A stretch of DNA of 20,526 nt from Bacteroidales bacterium (GCA_016285615.1 JAEERB010000029.1:1-20526), one strand, 5' to 3'. Counted from the first letter of the stretch, positions 1 through 7,584 are shown. Program-made: numbers and translations. Notes: generated by a model from the letters alone, not told the origin.

Positions 1-15
1 AAAAAAATAATGATA

Positions 16-44
16 TTGTTTATTAAAATTAATTTGTATATTTG
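16..44 (+). promoter_or_regulatory. Promoter of the rpmD-rplO-secY-map operon
   Basis: The -7 box TATATTTG lies at 37-44 and a TTG at 16-18 sits 18 bases upstream, matching the Bacteroidetes layout of a TTTG element about 19 bases before TANNTTTG. Transcription should begin near 50, leaving a leader of nearly 200 bases before rpmD. Its presence is evidence that rpmD starts a transcript here rather than following rpsE. Confidence 0.65.
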
Positions 45-245
45 CCGACTTTTTGAATTGAAATGTAAAATTTCGACTGAAAAAGCAAAAACATCGCTCT
101 AACTTATTCTATAATAAGAATTTGTAAAAACAACCTCTATTATAAAAACAAGTTTGGCGATTAAAAAAATTGAGAACATTGGAGTAAAATTACTTCCAAA
201 AGAGAGAAAAAAGAGCAAATAAACAACTTAAAATAAAGAAAAGCG
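45..245 (+). other. Long AT-rich non-coding leader of the rpmD operon
   Basis: No reading frame of note on either strand and none resembling the end of rpsE, the usual upstream neighbour of rpmD. Two small inverted repeats are visible: GAAAT (60-64) with ATTTC (70-74), inside an outer pairing CTTTTT (49-54) with AAAAAG (80-85); and ATTCT (106-110) with AGAAT (117-121). They could fold in the mRNA leader, but AT-rich sequence produces such pairings by chance. A ribosomal-protein feedback site is possible but not shown. Confidence 0.4.
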
Positions 246-425
246 ATGAAGAAAATCAGAATTACGCAAGTGAAAAGCCGTATTGGCCAACCTTTACGTC
301 AGAAGAGATCTTTGGATGCATTAGGACTTAAGAAGATGCATCAAACCGTAGAACACAACGCCACCGTACAGATTTTGGGCATTGTAGAATCGGTAAAACA
401 CCTTGTAACTGTAGAAGAAATTTAA
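246..425 (+). CDS. rpmD: 50S ribosomal protein L30 (uL30)
   Basis: A 59-residue protein beginning MKKIRITQVKSRIG and ending VTVEEI. The basic N-terminal strand, the central RSLDALGLKKMHQTVEHN segment and the closing LVTVEEI are characteristic of bacterial L30, which binds 23S rRNA near the 5S RNA. The length is normal for the family. It is followed after 31 bases by rplO, the conserved order within the spc operon. What is unusual is upstream: rpsE is missing, and a promoter plus about 200 bases of non-coding leader take its place. The ATG at 246 is the only sensible start, since the conserved N-terminus begins there. Confidence 0.95.
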   Translation: MKKIRITQVKSRIGQPLRQKRSLDALGLKKMHQTVEHNATVQILGIVESVKHLVTVEEI

Positions 426-456
426 TTTAGTAATAACTTTTTGAACATATAAAACA

Positions 457-930
457 ATGGATTTAAGCAAATTAAAACCCGCTGAGGGCGCTACAAGCAA
501 CAGCAAAAGAATAGGACGTGGTCAAGGATCGGGAAAAGGTGGCACATCCACAAGAGGACATAAAGGTGCTCAATCCAGATCTGGTTACAGCAGAAAGATT
601 GGTTTTGAAGGCGGTCAGATGCCTATCTATAGAATTTTGCCCAAGAGAGGTTTCAAGAACATCAACCGTGTTGAATACAACGCCATCAACATCAGCACAC
701 TGCAAATGTTGGCAACCGACAAGAACATCAGCGACATCACTCCTGAGGTTTTGGCAGCCCATGGTTTAGCAAAGAAGAAAAGCCTCATTAAGATTTTGGC
801 TAAGGGCGAACTGACAGCCAAAGTTAATGTTACGGCTCATGCCATTTCGCAGAAGGCGAAAGAGGCCATTGAAAACGCTGGTGGCACCATCACTTTGATT
901 GGCCAAGCCGCTGAAGAGAAGGCCGAATAA
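457..930 (+). CDS. rplO: 50S ribosomal protein L15 (uL15)
   Basis: A 157-residue protein. Residues 1-45 are the flexible glycine- and arginine-rich extension (starting MDLSKLKPAEGA, with the GRGQGSGKGGTSTRGHKG stretch) that threads into the 23S rRNA core. The segment GFEGGQMPIYRILPKRGF follows, and the globular C-terminal half ends with the family pattern VTAHAISQKAKEAIENAGG. L15 is a late-assembly large-subunit protein. It lies between rpmD and secY as in most bacteria. Its stop codon is inside an inverted repeat (923-940), described separately. Length is slightly over the usual ~145 residues, within the Bacteroidetes range. Confidence 0.96.
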   Translation: MDLSKLKPAEGATSNSKRIGRGQGSGKGGTSTRGHKGAQSRSGYSRKIGFEGGQMPIYRILPKRGFKNINRVEYNAINISTLQMLATDKNISDITPEVLAAHGLAKKKSLIKILAKGELTAKVNVTAHAISQKAKEAIENAGGTITLIGQAAEEKAE

Positions 931-969
931 TTAAATTCGGAACGACCTCTCGTGCGACGGAGACCGAAT
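923..969 (+). promoter_or_regulatory. Two mutually exclusive stem-loops between rplO and secY
   Basis: CCGAAT occurs at 923-928 and again at 964-969, and its complement ATTCGG at 935-940 lies between them. ATTCGG can pair with the first copy (6-base loop, covering the rplO stop codon) or with the second. The second fold also encloses an inner stem, CTC-TCG (947-952) with CGA (955-957) and GAG (960-962). Such a pair of alternatives is the layout of an attenuator or of an RNA processing site. There is no U-run after either stem, so neither looks like a plain terminator. Confidence 0.45.
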
Positions 970-999
970 AGTGAATAACTGACACATAAAGAAATTCAG

Positions 1000-2352
1000 A
1001 TGAAAAAGTTTATAGAGACTATAAAAAACATTTTTAAGATTGAGGATTTACGCAAGCGAATTCTTTACACTTTAGGTATTATTTTAATCTATCGTTTGGG
1101 TGCGCACATTGTACTTCCCGGTATCAACCCCGGTGCCTTATCAGCATTCACGCAGAAAGCACAGGATGGTTTGATGGGTTTGCTTGACCTTTTCTCAGGT
1201 GGTGCATTCTCCAATGCATCTATTTTCGCATTGGGTATCATGCCCTACATCTCCGCCTCTATCGTTATCCAGCTGATGACACTGGCTGTTCCTTACTTCC
1301 AACGACTCCAAAAGGAAGGCGAAAGCGGTCGTAAGAAAATCAACCAGATTACCCGTTACCTGACGGTGGCTGTTGTTGCTATTCAAGCTCCCGCATACAT
1401 TGCAAGCATTGAAGGTCAGTTTGCTTACGCCATCAACCCCACGATGCACGCAACGCACATTCTGGGATTCTCGGCATTTGCTATCACATCCTTCATTCTT
1501 TTGATTGCAGGCACGCTGTTCATCATGTGGTTAGGCGAACGTATCACCGACAACGGTATCGGCAACGGTATTTCCATGATCATTATGATTGGTATTATTG
1601 CCCGTTTCCCCTACGCTATCAGAGCTGAATTCATTTCACGTATCAGCGAGATGAACGGTGGTCCTATCATCTTCATTCTTGAGTTAATTGCCATGATGGT
1701 CATCATCAGTCTGTGTATCTTATTGGTACAAGGCACAAGAAGAATACCCATCCAATATGCCAAGAGAGTTGTGGGCAACAAGCAATACGGCGGCGTGCGT
1801 AACTTCCTTCCTTTGAAAGTGAACGCAGCTGGTGTAATGCCTATCATCTTCGCCCAGGCAATCATGTTCCTGCCCCTCACCTTTGTAAGCGTTACTTCCA
1901 CTTCCAATGGTGGTTTCTGGCACAGCTTCATCGATTACAACGGATTGGCATACAATATTGTATTCTTCCTTTTAATTATTGCCTTCACCTATTTCTACAC
2001 CGCTATCACCATCAACCCGAACCAGATTGCTGAAGACCTGAAGAAGAACGGCGGTTTCATTCCTGGCACCAAGCCCGGCAAACAGACTGCCCAACTTATC
2101 GATACCATCATGTCGAGAATCACGCTTCCCGGCTCTATTTTCCTCGGTATCGTAGCTATTCTTCCCGCTATCGTTCGTCTGTTCGGTGTTAACCAACAGT
2201 TTGCCCAATTCTTCGGTGGCACATCCCTGTTGATTATGGTGGGTGTTGTACTTGACACACTGCAACAGATTGAAAGTCACTTGTTGATGAGACACTATGA
2301 CGGTCTGACCTCTACAGGCAGAATTAAAGGACGTACAGGTGGTGCATACTAA
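1000..2352 (+). CDS. secY: Preprotein translocase subunit SecY
   Basis: A 450-residue polytopic membrane protein with about ten hydrophobic segments, the central channel of the Sec translocon that moves unfolded proteins across or into the inner membrane with SecE, SecG and SecA. Family signatures include GIMPYISASIVIQL in the second transmembrane region (about residues 79-92), the following cytoplasmic EGESGRKKINQITRYLTV loop, and NPNQIAEDLKKNGGFIPG in the late cytoplasmic loop whose basic residues contact SecA or the ribosome. It is 69 bases downstream of rplO, a gap containing an invertible stem-loop, and overlaps the start of map. Length and gene order are normal for SecY. Confidence 0.97.
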   Translation: MKKFIETIKNIFKIEDLRKRILYTLGIILIYRLGAHIVLPGINPGALSAFTQKAQDGLMGLLDLFSGGAFSNASIFALGIMPYISASIVIQLMTLAVPYFQRLQKEGESGRKKINQITRYLTVAVVAIQAPAYIASIEGQFAYAINPTMHATHILGFSAFAITSFILLIAGTLFIMWLGERITDNGIGNGISMIIMIGIIARFPYAIRAEFISRISEMNGGPIIFILELIAMMVIISLCILLVQGTRRIPIQYAKRVVGNKQYGGVRNFLPLKVNAAGVMPIIFAQAIMFLPLTFVSVTSTSNGGFWHSFIDYNGLAYNIVFFLLIIAFTYFYTAITINPNQIAEDLKKNGGFIPGTKPGKQTAQLIDTIMSRITLPGSIFLGIVAILPAIVRLFGVNQQFAQFFGGTSLLIMVGVVLDTLQQIESHLLMRHYDGLTSTGRIKGRTGGAY

Positions 2353-3139
2353 CATTTTCAACAAAATAAAATACAAGTCAGACGCTGAGATTGAGTTAAT
2401 CAAGCTCAGCGCTTTGCTTGTTGGGCAAACCCTTGGCGAAGTGGCCAAGCATATCCGCCCAGGCATTCCGCTCATTCATCTGGACAGAATTGCCGAAGAG
2501 TTCATCCGTGATCATCACGGCATTCCCTCCTTCAAAGGTTACGATGGTTTTCCCGCTTCGTTGTGCCTGTCGGTTAACGATGTGGTGGTGCACGGCATCC
2601 CCAGCAACGAAGTCCTCAACGAGGGCGACATTATATCGGTGGACTGCGGTGCCATCCTCAACGGCTATCATGGCGACTACGCTTACACCTTCGAGGTGGG
2701 CGAAGTTAGCGAAGATGTGCATCTATTGGTAGAACGCACCAAAGAGTCGCTCTACGCTGGCATTGAGGCCGCCAAAGAGGGCAACCATATTGGCGACATC
2801 AGTCATGCGGTAGAGTCGTATATCCGCCCCTTCCATTACGGCATTGTAGAAGAGTTGTGCGGCCATGGTATTGGCACCAGCATGCACGAGAAGCCCGACA
2901 TTCCCAACTACGGTCGTCCGGGCGTAGGGCCGCTCATCAAGCGCGGTATGGTCTTCTGCATTGAGCCCATGATTTGTTTGGGCCGCCGTCGCATCTATAT
3001 GGACAATGACGGATGGACCATCCACACTTACGACCGCAAGCCCGCAGCCCACTTTGAGCATCAGCTGGCGGTAACAGAGAACGGCACCGAGGTGATTTCG
3101 ACGTACAAGTATATTGAAGAAGCGTTGAAAAAAAACTGA
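2339..3139 (+). CDS. map: Methionine aminopeptidase, type I
   Basis: A 266-residue enzyme that removes the initiator methionine from new proteins. All five metal ligands of the pita-bread fold are visible: D102 (SVDCG), D113 (HGDYAYT), H176 (CGHGIG), E209 (FCIEPM) and E240 (FEHQLAV). H85 of VVHGIP is the conserved substrate-side histidine. There is no N-terminal zinc-finger extension, so it is the short bacterial type. No ATG is available near the conserved N-terminus (IKYKSDAEIELI). The start must be GTG at 2339 or the next codon, GTG at 2342. Both overlap the end of secY, by 14 or 11 bases, which suggests translational coupling. Confidence 0.95.
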   Translation: MVHTNIFNKIKYKSDAEIELIKLSALLVGQTLGEVAKHIRPGIPLIHLDRIAEEFIRDHHGIPSFKGYDGFPASLCLSVNDVVVHGIPSNEVLNEGDIISVDCGAILNGYHGDYAYTFEVGEVSEDVHLLVERTKESLYAGIEAAKEGNHIGDISHAVESYIRPFHYGIVEELCGHGIGTSMHEKPDIPNYGRPGVGPLIKRGMVFCIEPMICLGRRRIYMDNDGWTIHTYDRKPAAHFEHQLAVTENGTEVISTYKYIEEALKKN

Positions 3140-3170
3140 AAACTGAAAACTGAAAATTGAAAATTGAAAA
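3132..3170 (+). repeat. Seven-base tandem repeat across the map stop codon
   Basis: Three copies of AAAACTG (3132-3152) and two of AAAATTG (3153-3166), followed by AAAA. The first copy supplies the last codons and the TGA stop of map. The run leads directly into the terminator hairpin. Confidence 0.85.
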
Positions 3171-3194
3171 GTCGCGGCCTGCTGCGACTTTTTT
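3167..3194 (+). terminator. Rho-independent terminator after map
   Basis: AAAAGTCGC (3167-3175) pairs with GCGACTTTT (3184-3192) around an eight-base loop, and the T-run follows. It closes the rpmD-rplO-secY-map unit, so infA and the alpha-operon genes that usually follow are not co-transcribed here. Confidence 0.85.
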
Positions 3195-3243
3195 ATTTTT
3201 CAATAATTATTATTTCAGCACACATTCTATTTCAAATATTTTG

Positions 3244-3251
3244 TAGATTTG
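3244..3251 (+). promoter_or_regulatory. Promoter -7 box of the lipoprotein gene
   Basis: TAGATTTG matches TANNTTTG and is followed by C, 66 bases before the start codon. No clear TTTG -33 element is seen at the expected distance, so activity may depend on an activator. Confidence 0.55.
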
Positions 3252-3317
3252 CAAGTTCGTAATGAACATTTCACAACTAAAAGAGAATTAAAATATTAAC
3301 CTTAAAAAATTATCATT

Positions 3318-3902
3318 ATGAAAAAAGCATTATTATGGGTTGCAGCCCTTTGTTTTGCATGCTTTGGCTTACAATCGTGCAATGACGAGCCCGAAAATGG
3401 CGGAAATGGTGGCAACAACGGCAATGGCAGTGGCCAAGAAGATCCCGGCGGTGGTGGCGGTGGCGGTGATGTAAATCCCACAGGTGTTGACTACGCTGCT
3501 ATCAATTTCATGGATTATGTTTGGTTACTTTCCAGCGTTGACTGCGATGAGATACCTGCAGCCGCCAAGGCAGAACTGGAAGCTGCCATCAACCGCAACA
3601 ACGGCTCGGCTGTTATCGACATATTTGGCGTAAGTGGTTCTCCCGAATACAAAGGATGGGGACTCAACATGAGTGTTAACGTACAATCCAAATTCGCCTT
3701 CTTTGTAGAATCCTACAAGGTAGTCAATGGCAAGCACCAATTGTCAGCCAAGACGCCTTCAGGCAAAATCTATTCGGGTGAAATCAAATACAACTGCGAC
3801 GGCACTTACGTAAATGCCATGTGGAGAGGAACGTCTTCAGACGGCAAGACCGCTGCATTCTCAGGTTACCAACGCGAATCGGTATTCCCGCACAAGAACT
3901 AA
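3318..3902 (+). CDS. Small exported lipoprotein with glycine-rich linker, function unknown
   Basis: A 194-residue protein. Residues 1-20 are a signal peptide (MKKALLWVAALCF then FGLQS) ending at lipobox cysteine C21. The residues after the cysteine, NDEPE, are acidic, resembling the surface-export signal of Bacteroidetes lipoproteins. Residues 28-50 are an almost pure Gly/Asn/Ser linker, ending in seven glycines in a row. The remaining ~140 residues form one domain that I do not recognise. It alternates hydrophobic and polar residues in its second half (SVNVQSKFAFFVESYKVV and GKIYSGEIKYN), suggesting beta strands, and has two cysteines (C76, C160) that could form a disulfide. The gene stands alone with its own promoter and terminator, so the neighbours give no hint of its role. 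Confidence 0.8.
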   Translation: MKKALLWVAALCFACFGLQSCNDEPENGGNGGNNGNGSGQEDPGGGGGGGDVNPTGVDYAAINFMDYVWLLSSVDCDEIPAAAKAELEAAINRNNGSAVIDIFGVSGSPEYKGWGLNMSVNVQSKFAFFVESYKVVNGKHQLSAKTPSGKIYSGEIKYNCDGTYVNAMWRGTSSDGKTAAFSGYQRESVFPHKN

Positions 3903-3958
3903 TCGAATAAGATTCGACATAATTGGAAGGCAATTCTGCGTGCAGAATTGCCTTTTTT
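3903..3958 (+). terminator. Terminator after the lipoprotein gene
   Basis: A small hairpin, TCGAAT (3903-3908) with ATTCGA (3912-3917), immediately follows the stop codon. Then comes a strong one: AAGGCAATTCTG (3927-3938) pairs with CAGAATTGCCTT (3943-3954) around CGTG, ending in a six-T run. The second is a textbook intrinsic terminator. Confidence 0.9.
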
Positions 3959-4040
3959 GTTTGTTCCAGACTGTGAAAAATCAACCTTTAAAAGTTAGTA
4001 AGTTTATAAAATTCGCTCCTAAACAAGCCTTTTTTTCTTT

Positions 4041-4048
4041 TACCTTTG
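4041..4048 (+). promoter_or_regulatory. Promoter -7 box of parE
   Basis: TACCTTTG matches TANNTTTG and lies 19 bases before the ATG of parE, so the mRNA leader would be only about a dozen bases long. No clear -33 element. Confidence 0.6.
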
Positions 4049-4067
4049 TAACCTAAATTACTAGAAT

Positions 4068-5918
4068 ATGGCAGAATACACCGATGATTCGATTAAAACG
4101 TTGGAATGGGACGAGCATATTAGAACCCGTCCTGGCATGTATATCGGCAAGTTAGGTGACGGTAGCGCACACGATGACGGCATTTATGTGTTGTTGAAGG
4201 AAGTGATAGACAACTCCATCGACGAGTTTATGAAAGGTTATGGCCGCACCATCGACATCACCATCAAGGACGGCATAGCCACGGTAAGAGATTACGGTCG
4301 CGGCATTCCGCTCAACAAGATGGTGGATTGCGTATCTAAAATCAACACGGGCCGTAACTTCAACGACAACGAAACCATCGGTATGAACGGTGTGGGCACC
4401 AAAGCTGTCAACGCCTTGTCGACCTATTTCAAAGTAGAATGCTATACTGGTGAGAAGTGCAAAAGTGCCGAATTCGCATGCGGTAAAAAGACCAGCGAAA
4501 GTCGCATTGAGGCCAGCAAAGAGCACTCAGGCACTCTTATAGCCTTCATCCCTGACAACACTATTTTCGAGAATTACCACTGGTACACCGAATACATCGA
4601 AAAGATGATGTGGAACTACGTTTATCTCAACCGTGGTCTCACCATCAACTTCAATGGACAGCGTTTTGTCTCCAAAAACGGCCTGCTCGACCTCTTAAAC
4701 AACAACATCGAAGGAGAAGCCTTATACGAGCCAATCGGCTTGAGAGAGGACGATTTTGAGTTTGCCTTGGTACACACCAACCGTCGTTATGGCGAAGAGT
4801 ACTATTCCTTTGTCAACGGCCAGTACACAACACAAGGCGGTACCCATCAACAGGCTTTCAGAGAGGCCATTGTACAGACCATACGCGAATATTTCAAAAA
4901 AGATTTCGATCCCAATGATGTCCGCAACTCTATCGTAGCGGCCATTTCCATCAAGGTTCGCGGTCCTATCTTCGAGTCGCAGACCAAGACCAAGTTAGGC
5001 TCGGTATATATGGCTCCGGGCGGACAGACCGTGCGCAAATATGTCAACGACATTGTCGGCAAGCTGTTGGACAAGTACCTGCACATGCACACCGACGTGG
5101 CTGACATCATCCTAAAGAAAATCCAAGATTCTGAAAGAGAGCGCAAGGCCATTGCCAATATCAAGAAGAATACCAAAGAGATACAGAAGAAAGTAAGCCT
5201 GCACAACAGCAAATTGCGCGACTGCCGTTATCACTTCAACACCAATGACCCGCGCGGTGTGGAGACCACCATCTTCATCACCGAGGGTGACTCAGCTTCG
5301 GGCTCCATCACCACTTCTCGTGACGCCAATACACAAGCTGTTTTCAGTCTGCGCGGCAAACCCAAAAATGCTCAAAAAGGACAAAGCAAAAGCTTTATCT
5401 ATCAAAAAGATAATGAAGAACTTACGCTTCTTCTGGCAGCCCTTAACCTAGAAGACGGATTGGACGGACTACGCTACAACAACATCGTCATCGCCACCGA
5501 TGCCGATGTGGATGGCATGCACATTCGTTTGCTGCTGCTCACCTTCTTCCTCAAGTTCTTCCCTGATGTAGTGCGTGCCGGGCACATTTACATTCTGCAG
5601 ACTCCCCTATTCCGTGTGCGCAACAAGCAAAAGACACTCTATTGCTACTCAGAAGAGGAACGCAACGAGGCTATTAAGAAGTTAAGCGGCAAACCCGAAA
5701 TCACCCGTTTCAAAGGTTTGGGTGAAATTTCGCCCGAAGAGTTCGGCAACTTCATCGGCAAATCCATCCGCCTTGACCCTGTCGTTCTGGAAAAGAACAC
5801 CGACATCAATGCATTGCTGGAATATTATCTCGGCGACAACACACCCGACCGAAAGCAATTCATCATAGAAAATCTACGTGAAGAGATAGACGAAGTGTCA
5901 GACGAAGCCTTCCTCTAA
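4068..5918 (+). CDS. parE: DNA topoisomerase IV subunit B (type IIA, ParE-like)
   Basis: A 616-residue ATPase subunit of a type IIA topoisomerase, which separates linked daughter chromosomes together with ParC. The GHKL ATPase domain shows E45 and N49 (EVIDNSIDEF), DYGRGIP at 75-81 and GMNGVGTKA at 105-113, and the transducer lysines in QTKTKLGS at 305-312. The TOPRIM domain has EGDSASG at 406-412 and DADVDG at 478-483, and TRFKGLGE follows near 548. I favour ParE over GyrB because of the N-terminal RTRPGMYIGKLGDGS followed by DGIYVLLKEVIDNSIDEF, the form typical of the Bacteroidetes topoisomerase IV subunit. No parC is adjacent. The gene is monocistronic between its promoter and a two-way terminator. 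Confidence 0.88.
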   Translation: MAEYTDDSIKTLEWDEHIRTRPGMYIGKLGDGSAHDDGIYVLLKEVIDNSIDEFMKGYGRTIDITIKDGIATVRDYGRGIPLNKMVDCVSKINTGRNFNDNETIGMNGVGTKAVNALSTYFKVECYTGEKCKSAEFACGKKTSESRIEASKEHSGTLIAFIPDNTIFENYHWYTEYIEKMMWNYVYLNRGLTINFNGQRFVSKNGLLDLLNNNIEGEALYEPIGLREDDFEFALVHTNRRYGEEYYSFVNGQYTTQGGTHQQAFREAIVQTIREYFKKDFDPNDVRNSIVAAISIKVRGPIFESQTKTKLGSVYMAPGGQTVRKYVNDIVGKLLDKYLHMHTDVADIILKKIQDSERERKAIANIKKNTKEIQKKVSLHNSKLRDCRYHFNTNDPRGVETTIFITEGDSASGSITTSRDANTQAVFSLRGKPKNAQKGQSKSFIYQKDNEELTLLLAALNLEDGLDGLRYNNIVIATDADVDGMHIRLLLLTFFLKFFPDVVRAGHIYILQTPLFRVRNKQKTLYCYSEEERNEAIKKLSGKPEITRFKGLGEISPEEFGNFIGKSIRLDPVVLEKNTDINALLEYYLGDNTPDRKQFIIENLREEIDEVSDEAFL

Positions 5919-5937
5919 CACCTATCCGACAACCAAT

Positions 5938-5975
5938 AAAAAAGTCCCCGTCAATACTGGCAGGGACTTTTTTTG
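5938..5975. terminator. Bidirectional terminator between parE and hutH
   Basis: AAAGTCCC (5941-5948) pairs with GGGACTTT (5963-5970), with an A-run before and a T-run after, so the same hairpin can stop parE on the + strand and hutH on the - strand. Confidence 0.85.
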
Positions 5976-5990
5976 TATTTCACGAAGCGA

Positions 5991-7493
5991 TTAGTCTTTC
6001 GGCAAAATCACATCCACTTGCTGGATAAACTCAAGTGACTTCTGCATCAGCTCGTGCATATAGGTGTCGTTCTCAACGAAAGGCACATGTTTGCGATAGC
6101 TTGCCACGAAATCTTCGATAAAATCGGACGATTTCAGCGGGCGGCGAAATTCGAGAGCCTGAGCGGCGTTGAGCAATTCGATAGCCAATACTTTTTCAAG
6201 ATTGTTCACCACCAGATAAGCCTTGGTAGCTGCATTGGCGCCCATACTTACATGGTCTTCCTGGCCTTGCGACGACTCGATGGAATCGGATGACGAAGGC
6301 ATGGTAAAGGTTTTACTTTGGCTAACAATAGAAGCTGCCGTATATTGCGGAATCATGAAGCCAGAGTTCAGTCCGGGGTTCTTTACAAGGAATGAAGGCA
6401 GCTCGCGTTTGCCAGAAATAAGTTGATAAATACGGCGTTCAGAAATGTTGCCCAGTTCGGCGGTTGCCAGTGCGAGGAAGTCGAGCACCAAGGCCAAGGG
6501 CTGTCCGTGGAAGTTGCCGGCCGAGATGATAAGATCCTCATCGGGGAACACGGTCGGATTGTCGGTAGCCGAATTGATTTCCGTCTCTACTACGTTAGTC
6601 ACATGAGCAATGGCATCCTTGCTGGCGCCGTGCACTTGCGGCATGCAGCGGAACGAATAAGGATCCTGCACGTGTTTCTTAGGACGCGAGATGATTTCGG
6701 AACCCAGCAGCATGTTGCTGATGTGCGTAGCGGTGAGAATTTGTCCTACGTGCGGACGGGCGAAGTGTACCGACAGATTGAAAGGTTCGATACGGCCGTC
6801 GAAAGCCTCGAGAGACACCGTACCGATGATATCGGCCAGCCAGGAGAGCTTGCGTGCCTTGAGCAGGAGCCAAACGGCGTAGGCGCCCATAAACTGGGTA
6901 CCGTTCAACAGAGCCAAGCCTTCCTTCGCTTGCAGCGTGATAGGTTTCCAGCCGAAGCGAGCATTGATTTCCTCTGCGGGATATTTCTTGTTACGATAGT
7001 AAACTTCACCTTTGTTCAACAGAGGCAGCGACAGATGAGCCAGTGGGGCCAAGTCGCCCGAAGCGCCCAGCGAACCTTGCTGATAGACAACGGGATAAAC
7101 GCCTTTGTTATAAAAATCAATCAGACGTTGGATGGTGGCCAACTGCACGCCCGAGTTGCCGTACGACAGCGATTGCACTTTGAGCAGAAGCATCAGTTTT
7201 ACAATCTCTTGCGGCACCTCGTCGCCCATACCGCAGGCGTGCGAGAGCACCAGATTGCTCTGCAGTTTCGACAGGTCGTCGCCCGACACTGAGGTGTTGC
7301 ACAGTGAGCCGAAGCCCGTAGTCACACCGTAGATGGGCACTTTGCTCTCTTTCACTTTCTTGTCCAAATACTCACGGCATCTCACCACGGCGGCGGTAGC
7401 CTCTTCCGACAATTCAAGTTTAGCTTTCGATTTAAGAATTTGAGCCACAGTCTCCAGGCTCAAAAAATCAGAGGATATTTTATGTGTTTTCAT
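5991..7493 (-). CDS. hutH: Histidine ammonia-lyase
   Basis: An enzyme that turns L-histidine into urocanate and ammonia, the first step of histidine breakdown. The ASG triad that cyclises to the MIO cofactor is in GSLGASGDLAPLAH, about residues 144-146 from the ATG. Catalytic Tyr (IYGVTTGFG), the LSHACG segment whose SH pair is typical of histidine rather than most phenylalanine lyases, QDPYSFRCMPQVHGA and SQGQEDHVSMGANAA are all present. The frame opens further, to a TTG at 7511. However, the -7 box at 7523-7530 puts transcription start around 7516, so the ATG at 7493 (500 residues, the family's usual size) is the better choice. No hutU, hutI or formimidoyl-transferase gene is nearby. A tyrosine lyase cannot be wholly excluded. 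Confidence 0.9.
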   Translation of the reverse strand: MKTHKISSDFLSLETVAQILKSKAKLELSEEATAAVVRCREYLDKKVKESKVPIYGVTTGFGSLCNTSVSGDDLSKLQSNLVLSHACGMGDEVPQEIVKLMLLLKVQSLSYGNSGVQLATIQRLIDFYNKGVYPVVYQQGSLGASGDLAPLAHLSLPLLNKGEVYYRNKKYPAEEINARFGWKPITLQAKEGLALLNGTQFMGAYAVWLLLKARKLSWLADIIGTVSLEAFDGRIEPFNLSVHFARPHVGQILTATHISNMLLGSEIISRPKKHVQDPYSFRCMPQVHGASKDAIAHVTNVVETEINSATDNPTVFPDEDLIISAGNFHGQPLALVLDFLALATAELGNISERRIYQLISGKRELPSFLVKNPGLNSGFMIPQYTAASIVSQSKTFTMPSSSDSIESSQGQEDHVSMGANAATKAYLVVNNLEKVLAIELLNAAQALEFRRPLKSSDFIEDFVASYRKHVPFVENDTYMHELMQKSLEFIQQVDVILPKD

Positions 7494-7522
7494 AATGATA
7501 TGATTTTTCAATAATGCGAATG

Positions 7523-7530
7523 CAAAGGTA
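7523..7530 (-). promoter_or_regulatory. Promoter -7 box of hutH
   Basis: Reading the minus strand, TACCTTTG followed by CA matches TANNTTTG. It lies about 30 bases before the ATG at 7493 and decides the start choice for hutH. I see no -33 TTTG. Confidence 0.6.
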
Positions 7531-7584
7531 CGATATTTTGTTGAGATGTTGAAGGGAATAAATTATGAAATTATGAAGGTACGT

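Noticed and set aside
1..245. 3' end of rpsE upstream of rpmD
   Set aside because: All three forward frames are broken by stops and nothing resembles the S5 C-terminus.
4068..5918. gyrB instead of parE
   Set aside because: The N-terminal RTRPGMYIGKLGDGS...DGIYVLLKEV pattern fits the topoisomerase IV form better; confirmation would need the other subunit B gene of this genome.
6423..7292. 289-codon open frame on + opposite hutH
   Set aside because: It lies fully inside the well-supported hutH gene on the other strand, has no promoter box and its protein (rich in Arg, Gln, His, Val) looks like a shadow of a coding strand.
7494..7511. TTG start for hutH six codons upstream
   Set aside because: It would be within a few bases of the predicted transcription start; the ATG at 7493 gives the usual length.
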